IMG/VR virus record: IMGVR_UViG_3300006316_000001
Location: 42,816-106,815 of that record
Source: a virus
Strand: one strand, 5' to 3'
DNA length: 64,000 nt
The notes under the pieces were generated by a model. That model was not told where the DNA came from. It ran no database searches and worked only from the letters and a program-made list of their open reading frames with translations. How positions within the stretch are numbered: position 1 is the first letter of the stretch; every line of letters begins with the position of its first letter. Below, piece after piece: positions 22,550-33,100 of this stretch. The position numbers and the translations under genes were made by a program.

Positions 22550-25500
22550 TGGAAGCAGGTACTATTGCTCTGATATCATTAGTGCTGTCCGCAGCTAGTG
22601 CTATCTATGCCATGACCCTAAATCTTGACACTGATGATCAGGATGATAACGGTTCCACGATAAATAAATCGGGAACATCTGCGAGTCGCAATCCAGTCTA
22701 TGGTACTTGTCGAACTGGTGCTGTTCCCGTTTACAATAATGTTTCTGACGCAAGTCAGTCACAGCTTCTTAATGTGTTCGCTTGTGGTATTGGTGTTACA
22801 CATGTTAAACAGATTTATATTGATGATGTGCAAGTGCTTACTGATGATGGTATGTACCGAGAATCTGGCACAAACATCAACCAACTCCGCTTCAGCGGAT
22901 CAAGCCTAGCTAACGGCTTCGAGAAACAGTGTGAAGTGCAAATTCGCGCTGGGTTGGATACTGGTATTCCATTGGGTCTTGCTGTAGAATTTGGTGATGG
23001 CGAGTTCACTACGGACTTTCGCGGTGACCGAGTTTGTGCTATGGCCATAAAGTCCCAACGTATCATAGATGATCAAGGCATTCGTATAATGTCTGATAAT
23101 TTCGAGGTTAATCTCCTTGTTGATGGTTTACCCCTATATGATCCTCGCTTCAACACAGAACCATCAGAGAAACAGTTTGAGCATGGTAATTCAGTTCCTG
23201 CAGGGAACCGTGAGTGTGGTCGAAATCCCGCTCTTGCTGCATTGGACTACCTTACTGATGACTACTATGGTATGGCTATCCCGTTCGAATACATTAATGT
23301 TGAATCGTTCGGTGAATGTGCTAACTGGTGTGACTCTAATGGATTCCGTATCGACGGTCAGATTGATAGCTCTGGTGCATTCTCTAAAGCCCTGAAGGGT
23401 ATTGTTGATTGTGCTGGTCTAATCTTAACCATTGAGAATGGTCAAATACACTGTCACTATGAAGATGCTGTTTTGGCTCCTAGTGCTAGCTTTGACCACG
23501 ATAACATCATTAACGGTAGCCTTAGTGTCGAAGAAGCTAACTCAAGCTCATACTACAATGTGATTGAGGTTGAGTACAAGAACAGTGAATTGAATGATGA
23601 TCAGGACGTGTATACGATTCCTGCTAACACTCAAACTGACCCAACAATCGCAAATGATGGGTTCATCAATTCGAGTACCTTATCTCTACCATTCGTTCGT
23701 ATGTCCGGTTCAGAATCCAATAGTATAGATTCGCAGGTCAAGAAGTTGGCCAACCGAGAGTTAAAGCGAGGGCAGTTCTTACGGAAAGTTTCATTCGATA
23801 CCGACCTGTGGGAAAATCCGGTTCAGATTTATGACGTCATTGCAGTTTCAGATGAGAATCTGGGATGGGGTCCAACTGAGACGAACCCTTCTAATCCTCC
23901 TAAGTTGTTTCGAATTACAGACATCAATAAGTCTTTGTCAGATGAACAGGGTATATCTATCGCAACTCTTTCTTGTGTTGAGTATGATGATAGTGTGTAC
24001 TCGGGTACTATTGATGGTACTGACCCAAGTAAACCAGTTCCGAAACCGAACATAAGTGCACCTGTAGGGTTGAGCTTTGATCTGTATGATTATGTTACTG
24101 ACGGGTATGGTACGTTTTCTTGGAAACGAACTTGGTTCGAGACTGAGTGTGATTACATTGTCGATTACAAGCGCACCAATGATGTTGGTTGGACTCGTTT
24201 GGGTAGAACCAAAGACACTGAGTGGAAGGTTAGTAGACTCCAGCCTGATAGTTATGACTTCAGAGTTGCGACAAATTCTAATTTATATGGCACTAGTGAC
24301 TTCAACGCATTGACTGGAATTGTGATATCTCCATTAGGTACATTGCCTGATGTGACTGGCGCAACTGCTGAATTCTCTGGTGTGAACTGTGAGTTATTCT
24401 GGGATGATATGTTAGGTGAGCCTGTTACTGGTTATCCTGATAGTCCTGAATCTGGTAAGCGTGTCGTTGGTGACATATTCAGTCATTATCGCGTTAGTAT
24501 CTTTGATGATGGTAATGACCTTCTCAGAGTAATCCAAGCTTCGACGAATGAGTATCTGTATACATACCAACAGAACATTGTTGATGGTACTAACCGTACT
24601 ATCCGCGCTGAGATTGAGATTGTGTCATTGGACGGCACATCTAGTTTAGTGGACCCGACAACAAGTGCGGTAACAGTGACAAACCCGCAGTGCGTTCAGC
24701 CCACTATTAGGTATGAGAACACTGCATTAAGTACGACTGTTATTGAGTGGGATCCGCCACCGGAATTAAATGATGATTACCGCATCACCAAAATCTATTC
24801 CAGTACGGATTCAGGATTTACGCCTATTGATGCGCCACCTCCAACGGGTAATCTTATTGCTGAGCAGGTTGGTACAGTCTTCACTCGAGTGTGGGATGAC
24901 GAAGATAATCACTATATTCGTTTAGCGCACGTTGACGTATTCGACAATTCAAATCAAAAATATACTGGTGAGATTCTAGCGAAACCTAGCCAAATAGAAT
25001 TGCCGATAGATAATCGGTTTGCTGAGATACGAAATCCTGATGGAGCGCAAGGTCCAGAACAGGTATTGAAAGCTGCTGATGGGTCATTCGTTTCTGCCAT
25101 TGGTTTGTTTGCTGATGAAGAAACTGAAGACACCACAGTATTGATAGCTGCAGAGAAAGTTCTATTCGGTGTTGGTGGTCGTCCGTATTGGAGTTCTAGT
25201 GAGAGCTATAGTGTTGGTGACCGTGTCTTATTCGTTTGGGGTTCTGATCCAATTACTGATACTGGTTATTTCGAAGCTTTGAAAGCCAGCGTCAATGCAC
25301 CACCAACCCTCAACGGTAATGCCAATTGGAGAATGTATCAATCTAATGTGAACCAATCAGTGTTTGCTGTTCAGGATGATGGTAGGGTTCTGATTCGTAA
25401 TGCTGTCATTGAAGACCTCAATGGTGGTAAGATTACAGTCGGAACTTTGCACGGTGATAGAATAATCGCCAACACCATTCAGGGCAATCAGATAAGCTCG

Positions 25501-25830
25501 GCAACAACCATCATTGCTGGTTCTGGGTCATCTCAAGCTGGTATGAATGGTGATGATGTCACTAATGCCGCTTATTCTGGATGGAGATTCTGGGCTGGTA
25601 GTTCTACTCCAAGCGCAGCTCCATTCAGGGTGACATATTCTGGTGCCACCTATATGACTAATGCTACAATCACTGGTGGTTCTCTGAACGTTAATGGTAA
25701 ATTCATTGTTCAATCTAACGGAACAACTACAATAAAATCCGCATCTTCTGGATCACGTCTCGTAATGAGTGGTGATCGTTTGGAAGTCTATGAGGGTTCC
25801 ACATTAAGAGTTAGAATTGGGAGATTATAA
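22549..25830 (+). CDS. Tail tip host-specificity protein (lambda gpJ-like)
   Basis: A 1093-residue protein. The start has a hydrophobic stretch, then ASRNPVYGTCRTGAVPVYNN, then the tail-hub region (ALDYLTDDYYGMAIPFEYIN, GIVDCAGLILTIENGQI). Residues about 500-830 hold fibronectin-III-like repeats with Trp/Tyr-rich strands. The C-terminal part (from about 930) has GKITVGTLHGDRIIANTIQG and other repeats that form trimeric fibre shafts. This is the expected order of the central tail fibre that contacts the receptor. It ends one base inside the next start. Confidence 0.88.
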   Translation: MEAGTIALISLVLSAASAIYAMTLNLDTDDQDDNGSTINKSGTSASRNPVYGTCRTGAVPVYNNVSDASQSQLLNVFACGIGVTHVKQIYIDDVQVLTDDGMYRESGTNINQLRFSGSSLANGFEKQCEVQIRAGLDTGIPLGLAVEFGDGEFTTDFRGDRVCAMAIKSQRIIDDQGIRIMSDNFEVNLLVDGLPLYDPRFNTEPSEKQFEHGNSVPAGNRECGRNPALAALDYLTDDYYGMAIPFEYINVESFGECANWCDSNGFRIDGQIDSSGAFSKALKGIVDCAGLILTIENGQIHCHYEDAVLAPSASFDHDNIINGSLSVEEANSSSYYNVIEVEYKNSELNDDQDVYTIPANTQTDPTIANDGFINSSTLSLPFVRMSGSESNSIDSQVKKLANRELKRGQFLRKVSFDTDLWENPVQIYDVIAVSDENLGWGPTETNPSNPPKLFRITDINKSLSDEQGISIATLSCVEYDDSVYSGTIDGTDPSKPVPKPNISAPVGLSFDLYDYVTDGYGTFSWKRTWFETECDYIVDYKRTNDVGWTRLGRTKDTEWKVSRLQPDSYDFRVATNSNLYGTSDFNALTGIVISPLGTLPDVTGATAEFSGVNCELFWDDMLGEPVTGYPDSPESGKRVVGDIFSHYRVSIFDDGNDLLRVIQASTNEYLYTYQQNIVDGTNRTIRAEIEIVSLDGTSSLVDPTTSAVTVTNPQCVQPTIRYENTALSTTVIEWDPPPELNDDYRITKIYSSTDSGFTPIDAPPPTGNLIAEQVGTVFTRVWDDEDNHYIRLAHVDVFDNSNQKYTGEILAKPSQIELPIDNRFAEIRNPDGAQGPEQVLKAADGSFVSAIGLFADEETEDTTVLIAAEKVLFGVGGRPYWSSSESYSVGDRVLFVWGSDPITDTGYFEALKASVNAPPTLNGNANWRMYQSNVNQSVFAVQDDGRVLIRNAVIEDLNGGKITVGTLHGDRIIANTIQGNQISSATTIIAGSGSSQAGMNGDDVTNAAYSGWRFWAGSSTPSAAPFRVTYSGATYMTNATITGGSLNVNGKFIVQSNGTTTIKSASSGSRLVMSGDRLEVYEGSTLRVRIGRL

Positions 25831-27041
25831 TGGCTGCTTACGGTATGAATCTATACTTTAGCGGGTATCCTGTCATAAACTTGGAGGGGTGGTTAGCAAT
25901 CATGCCCATTGGTGCAAGAGCGCATTCAACGGGCACTTCAGCGAACACCCCTAGTCGAGTTAGTTACTCAATGGGTTACTCAATCCCATATAAGTCTGGA
26001 GCCTCCGTAACAGTATCAGGTGGCGCCAGACATAATAAAGGTTTGACATCGGATACACGTGTGGCTGCAGTCACAGATACAACCGTGGGTGCTTCTTCGG
26101 CCACCATAACATATCAACCTCAAGGTTCACCAACTTCAGAAAATGCTTGGACTGGATGTGTGGCATATGCTACTGCTGATCAGCGTTATCTCAGCGATAC
26201 TTCTGGGTATGGCATATTCACTAACAATAATGGCGTTAGTACGGTTCTGAATAATCAAACTCCGCCAATGATAGTTAGACAGAGATATGAGCAAGATGTT
26301 AGTGCAAACTATTCAGGAGTGGTTGTATTTTCGCCGCCTGAGTTGAATAAAAATTTACAGACTAACTTTGCTACTACAGTTTATGTTGGATGTAGAAATA
26401 ATGAAGCTGCTTGTCATGCATACCTGTACCCGAAAGATGGTGAATCATTTTCTTCTGGTGCTGATGTGCATGTTAGATTTTTCAGTAAGGATGCTTCGCA
26501 CGGTTCCCGAATCTTCAACTATGGTGGTAATGCTGCAACGAGAGTTTATTGTCTCGTGGCTGACAATAATAATGCTTCTGCCCCATCTGGGTATGGTGTG
26601 GCCATTTATAATTCATCTGGTGCATTGACCATGTCAGAAAACGCAGTTCCTGTGTTATGTAAGGGCGTTGTCAACAGCTTCAAAATGTCATACAATTACA
26701 ATGGTACCACAACTTTCCCATTCTCCACACAATCTGTTTCTGGTTTAAGTGGGAACTTGACATCTTCCGACACATTCCTATTTCAAGTACATCCCAATCA
26801 ACGTGGTGGGTACATGTACGTTGACAATATGGGTGGTTTCGCCCCAACTGCTGATGTTGGTCCAATGATCTCATATGTTAGTGGTGGTAGTGTCCGAACC
26901 TCCATGATAGTCACATCAAGGGGCAATATAGTCAACGCTGGATCCTTGGGGTGGAGGCATTACCATGTTGATACGCCCTTTCTATCACAATCAATACCGC
27001 TTCTAGTGGTTAGAGGTGAAGACTACTTCACTTCACTGTAA
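25830..27041 (+). CDS. Tail-associated hypothetical protein
   Basis: A 403-residue protein rich in Ser, Gly, Thr and Asn, starting MAAYGMNLYFSGYPVINLEG. It shares one base with the J-like gene. The composition and predicted beta-rich nature suggest a structural tail protein, perhaps bound to the central fibre, but no family is recognised. Confidence 0.75.
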   Translation: MAAYGMNLYFSGYPVINLEGWLAIMPIGARAHSTGTSANTPSRVSYSMGYSIPYKSGASVTVSGGARHNKGLTSDTRVAAVTDTTVGASSATITYQPQGSPTSENAWTGCVAYATADQRYLSDTSGYGIFTNNNGVSTVLNNQTPPMIVRQRYEQDVSANYSGVVVFSPPELNKNLQTNFATTVYVGCRNNEAACHAYLYPKDGESFSSGADVHVRFFSKDASHGSRIFNYGGNAATRVYCLVADNNNASAPSGYGVAIYNSSGALTMSENAVPVLCKGVVNSFKMSYNYNGTTTFPFSTQSVSGLSGNLTSSDTFLFQVHPNQRGGYMYVDNMGGFAPTADVGPMISYVSGGSVRTSMIVTSRGNIVNAGSLGWRHYHVDTPFLSQSIPLLVVRGEDYFTSL

Positions 27042-27188
27042 AACAATAAACTTTTGGCTCCGAGAGGGTTGCCAATTGGAACTAGGGGTAAGTTTACCGC
27101 TTACTCCATAACTAGCCTGATTGGCATATAAATTTAACTAAAACCCCTATTCTGAGCAACAGGGATTTACCCAACAAAAGGAAAAGCT

Positions 27189-30100
27189 ATGGCTATTCAA
27201 ACTGAGAGTTTCCCAATTACCGTTAGACGTGGTGATACGACACTATTCCGTTGGTGTCTTGAATATGTTGATCCTGTTACTGGTGTCGTCATCGGTCCAG
27301 TCGACATGTCTGGTTGGGTCATTCGTGCTGCCGCAAAGTATGATCAAGCGAGCGTGGTATACAACTTCCCAATCGACTCAACACCTGTAAATGGTATTTT
27401 TGAAACATACATTAATGAAGCTGATTCTAAGAAGCTTCTTGAGACTGACTCTTCAGTCGGTCTAACAGCAAAATATGAAATTGAATTCACAATCCCGAAC
27501 GGTGCGCGTGAAGAAGTTGCAACAGTCATAAATGCACCATTTGTGGTAATCCCTGATCTTGTTGGTGATGATCTTGGTGGTGACGGTGGTGATCCAGGAA
27601 CGACATTGTCGTCAGCTTCATCACCATTCGGTGTGCAGAGCGTTAACCGTTCTTCTTCTACGCAAGTTACCGATTTGGGTAACGGGACACTATTCCGCGT
27701 CAACACTGATCCAATCGAAGGTCTACCGACAGGCATCACTCCAGAGTCTGGAGAGTATGATGTACGAATCACATTCAGTGAGTCTAATCCTGGATACAAT
27801 TCAGAGATTACATCTATTGGTACATGGGAAGGTATCATCTTCAATACGACTCAACGTCTTGATGATCTTGTTGATACCCCTAATACAAAAGTTGACCGCG
27901 CATTCTTGGTATCAAATACAACACAGAGCACTGAGTGGGTTAAGCCTACTGTGACTGCGTTGGATGGTATTAAGATCGTTGATGAGGAATTGATTGATTC
28001 ACCGAAGGTTGGTCTATCGATTACCAGTATCGCTCAGGAATCGCAAGCTGCATCAACAACAGACATGATCGCTATCGAAATTCCTGGAGTGGGTGTCCGT
28101 AAGATTAGCGTTCAGAAATTCAACGCTAGTGTGGCAGCATACCGTCCTCGTGGCTCAATCGCTTTGGACAACTTCAGTAGCGGTGGTACAGTCACTGATG
28201 ATTACGATGGTGTTGTGGTTGTTAATGCTACTACCGCTCCACCTACAGCGTCAAATGGCGCGTCATACGTGTCAACTCGTGATGCTGAATCGAACAGTAT
28301 TGATGGCACTGAGACCAACTATAAAGTTGGTGATATTCTGATTTGGGATGGCGATAGCTGGGTTCGAGCTACTAGTGGTGTTGAATCTTGGCAAGGTAAG
28401 CAGGGTGAAGTTAAAGTTGAGCTTGGTGATTTGAGTTCTTCAATAATCCATGTGGGTTCTAATGTGGGTAAGTCTGTTGAGACTGAGCAGAATGAGCAGA
28501 ATGCTAGACTCTCACAAAATGAGACTGATATCCAAACCATCAATACCCGTTCTCTTGAGAATAGTGCTAAGATTGATGCTATCGAAATGGCACCAGTGTT
28601 CCCGCAGTCTTATGACTTCGAAGCTGATAAAGAAATTCGTAAACGTGCACTTTCTGGTTCAGGCTTTATTGAATGGGGTAAACACCCAACAAACTTATCA
28701 TCGTTCGAAATGCCTATCAATGAGGGGATGTTCACATCAGGTTCCATTGATAACTCACGAAAGGGTTTATTGACCATCGGTGCCAGTAATTCAGCCCTTT
28801 CTCTGGAGGGTTCGTCCCGTTCAGATTATGCGGTTCTTAATTCTGAGGGTGTTGAGTATTTCCTTTCTGATTTTGAAGATGATAGTTATGGCATTCAAGC
28901 CCCATTCCCTGATTCGCCAGACGGTTCTAAGATTTTTGATAATATTAGTGGTGAAGTGCGCAAGTATAATAGTAATCCAGGAATTGGTACTGAGTATGAA
29001 GCATATACCATCAACTTTGACGGTAATACGTGGTTGGATCTGTCAGAAAATCGATACATGTTACCTGTTGGGTCAACTGTCGAATTCAAATTTATCTGGA
29101 CCGAAGTTGGCGGTTCTAATCGTCTAATGTTTGAATCATATCTACAAAAATCTAGAGTTTTTGTTGATGGCGTTACTAAGAATTTGGCTATTACTGGATT
29201 CAACAACCCAACCATCAATGGAGCTGGAGTGACATCTCAGACATTTACTATCGAAGATGGTGTAGAGTATCACTTCAGTGGAACTGTAGTGGCTGATACC
29301 TCAACTGATAGGGTGGGTATAAGTAGCACTGGATCTGCTGCATTTTTGGGTAATATTTGGGACATTAAGCTTGCTTCTAGTGAAGATGGTGTTGACCCTA
29401 TTGAATTCAATACAGTGAAACACCAACCCAAAGCTGATAATGTGCCGTCATTCCCTACCGTTGGTGGTGACGTTAACCCTAACTATGTAACTGGATACTA
29501 TGTTGACTATGATGATGATGGTGTTGTTAAAATACCAACCTTCCCTCTTTCAGATAAGTTGACATTGACAGTTTCATTCAGAGCTGACGACGTATCTAGA
29601 ACTATGTGGTTTGGTACTGATTCTGTCTCTGGTGGTCGATTATACTTCAACAATGATGTGACTCAAAATCAATTTGACATCAGTATTGGTTCATCAGCAA
29701 ATACTTTAGTCTTTGACAGAATTGATGTTGGTAAAGTTTACACTGCTGTTGTTGAGTTGGTCAAGGGTAGTGATGGTAAATATTCTGCGACTGCTAACAT
29801 GGACGGTCAAACAAGAACATCTTACCCTGAAACATATACCGTTGATGAAATCGATGATTTCTGGTTAGGTGGTATGGGTAATGATGGTAACCCATCAGAT
29901 AGATGGAATGGTGACATCTTCGATCTCAGAATCGAATATCCTGATGCTCCTGATATGAATCGCTATTATAGTGGTTTTGAAAGCGTGAATCCGCAAGATC
30001 GTTTAACCGTTACTGATAATGATGGTTTCGGTGAGAATGATTGGTCTCCATCATTTTCAGAACATAGCACATCTAGATATGTGGAGATACCTGAATGGAG

Positions 30101-33100
30101 ACCATCTGAGTATGGTGAACATTCAATTGAGTGTATGTTTAGAATGCCTGCACTTCCGCAATCTGGTAAGCATTACAAGTTAATTTCTGACCGCACCCCT
30201 GAAGGGGCAGCAGCTGCTGGTTTATATCTTTCTGTGGATGCTGCTGGTAGGCTTAATTGTAACTGGTTTTCAGCCCTTGATTTCGACACACTGGAAATTA
30301 ACAAGACGTACCATTTGAAATATGTCCAATACGCATATAGCGGTAGTCGAAAGGGGCAATTATTCGTTAATGGTGTGTCTGTGAGCGATAAGATGGATGT
30401 GGATGCTCCTATTACTGTTGTGCGTAGTATTGGTGCTGGTGGCTATGGACACGGCTTAAATGGTGCAGTTTGGGATGTTCGATTGATTGACAATAGCATG
30501 CCAAACAACGACCGTCATTATCCAATGACAGTGAACAGCGTTTCTAGACCAACTACCAAAACTGTTGTTGATGCTGGTTTCGATAAGGATACTGCGCCAT
30601 TCTATAGTCCTGATTGGGGTACTTCATTCAATACTAGAGTCGCTGCCATCCCTGAATGGGTAGCATCTTCTGATTCAGTGATAAGATTCAAGACTATAGT
30701 TGATGCGGTTGCCGCTGATGGTTCAGACTATATGCACTGGTGTGGCGCTGATGGTTCTAATGCTGATAGTTCGGTGTATGTTAGAGTCGTTGATGGTACT
30801 GAGTACAAATTCTTCTTTTCGGGAACTACCAAAAATTGTGAGATTAATGGTGTTGCTGTTCAGTCCGGTATTGTGTATAATTATCTCGGGCAAGAAGTTG
30901 AGATAACAATATACCCAGAAGAGGGTAAGAAGGTTCAGCACATAGGCGCTAGATCATCATCAGGCTATGGTTCTATAAATGGGCGAATTTGGGATTTTGA
31001 GTTGATAGATAATGTTGACCCAACTAACTCACGTTTCTACCCTATTGTTGAGGAACGTAAAGATGTTATCTATGAGTTGAATGGTACTGACCTTTTGGCT
31101 CAGGGATGGATGAGCTCAACTGCCAATTCAACTTTCGTGGACAATGTGTGGACACTGACTGACGGTGCCACTTCCACAAATGGTATTGCAACTGCGGCAG
31201 CTCCTAGCATGGAGGATGGTAAAACTTACATTCTTGAGTATGATTTTGTGGCTCAAACCAATGACGCTAGTACCATTCAGTTGAGAAATAGTGTTGGCAC
31301 TTCGGGTGGTGCAGAACCATTTACAGTTCTTGGCACTTTTAGTGGGACGCATCGATACACCGGAACGTGGGAATTCACTACCGATGACAATGGTGGCTTC
31401 CGTGGCATTTACATTCGATGCCTATCGGTTGATTCTGGAGATTCATTAACGATTGAGAAGTTTACCATTCGTGATGCTGAAAGTGTCACAAGTGGTACTG
31501 TGATGGCGGAAACGCTAAGAACTGACTTCACTGAAAATCAGGATTTCACAGTAACAAGTTATTGGAACTACATTAATGGAAGTTCTGCCATAATCCGCAA
31601 TAATGGTTACGTTGAGTTTGATGGATCATTGGATGACTGTCGCATAGGACGAGACTTACCAACAATTGAGGTTGAAGAAGTTGAGTTTTCTTTCGAGATT
31701 TATGATTATGTTGCTGGTAGTTGTACACTTTACTATTATGGACCAGAAAGTGAAAATGATGATGGACCAACAACCACAGTTACTGGTAATGGTGTTTACA
31801 CTGGCACAATCAAATGTGATAAATCATATGGTTACTCTGGTCGTATTATGATTAGGGGGCGAGATGTATCATCTCAATTCCCTGAGTTCAAGATACGTAA
31901 TGTCTCTGTAATTCCTGTTAGAGACGGTACTTTAACCAACTTCCCTGAAGGATCTGAGTGGGCTATTGCGGGCGTTTCAGGTAAAACTGATGGAACCCTT
32001 GGTGGTGGTTTCCCTGAAGGATCTGAGTGGAGTCAAGCACAATTACCTAATACTGATGGTATCATGGAAAATTTCTCCACCACTTGGAAGTACAATTCTG
32101 GTGTGTATGAAGCTGAGGTTAATGGTAACGCCACAGGTGTTGATATGTTGTTGACTGCGCCTCAGAAAGCTTTCTTGGCTGTTGATGATGATCCAAAATT
32201 CAGCGTTATCGTTGATCGCAAGGACTTTGTGTTCATTGAAACATGGCGTGAGGATTTGGCGTTACATGATCTGGTTGCTCCTAATGGATGCGTTCAGTAT
32301 CAAAAATCAACTCATGATGGTGTTTCGCTTTCATTGATCGACCCATTAAAGCAGGGTTATTCTGCATATGGTGAGTGGGATAATGTTACACGCGGCTACT
32401 TTGCCACATGGTCAACTATGACTAATGCAGAGAAGTTGAAGTGGTCAGAAAATCCTGCAAACAATATCCACTATTCTGCTGATGATGGGAAATTCTACCA
32501 AGAGAAGTTTCGCGTTTGTGTTGCTGAGGGCGTTGGTAATGGTTGGCGAGTTTCGCACGGAGATACTTTCTGGAGAAATTACACCAGCTTGATCTACGTC
32601 AGTGATCTTGATAGAACCATGGTATTGCCGATACAAGGTGCAACAACAACACCTTACGGTTTGACGACTGGTGAATCCGCTTATCGAACTCCTGGATACG
32701 CTAACCGTGCTGTGGTTAAGTATTTGGCAAATTATGATGTCGCGTCAGCAAGAGTGTTCAATAACATAGAATATGATTCTAGTATTTCAGCTACTGGATA
32801 TGCTAACTGTATTCCTGTTGCTCTTGTTCAGCGCATGAACCAAGGTTCGTATGACCTCAGACTGAACCCATACGGTACTGCTACACCTACATGTCCACCA
32901 GAAATCCAATCATATATGGTTTGTAAGCAAATTGATGATGTTTTGCAAATTAATCAAACATCACTAAGTCAGTGCTTCGCTACTGGAAATAGATATGGTG
33001 TTGGTGGTTATATTGCTGGTAGATATGCTGATACTGGTGTGGTTGGTTCTGGTAGTTCTTTGAATGGCATTCGTGGTGGTGTTGAAAATACTTTCTGTGA

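Noticed and set aside
27344-27844. 166-residue minus-strand open frame inside the giant appendage gene
   Set aside because: Antisense shadow of a long, continuous coding frame; no ribosome site or motif.
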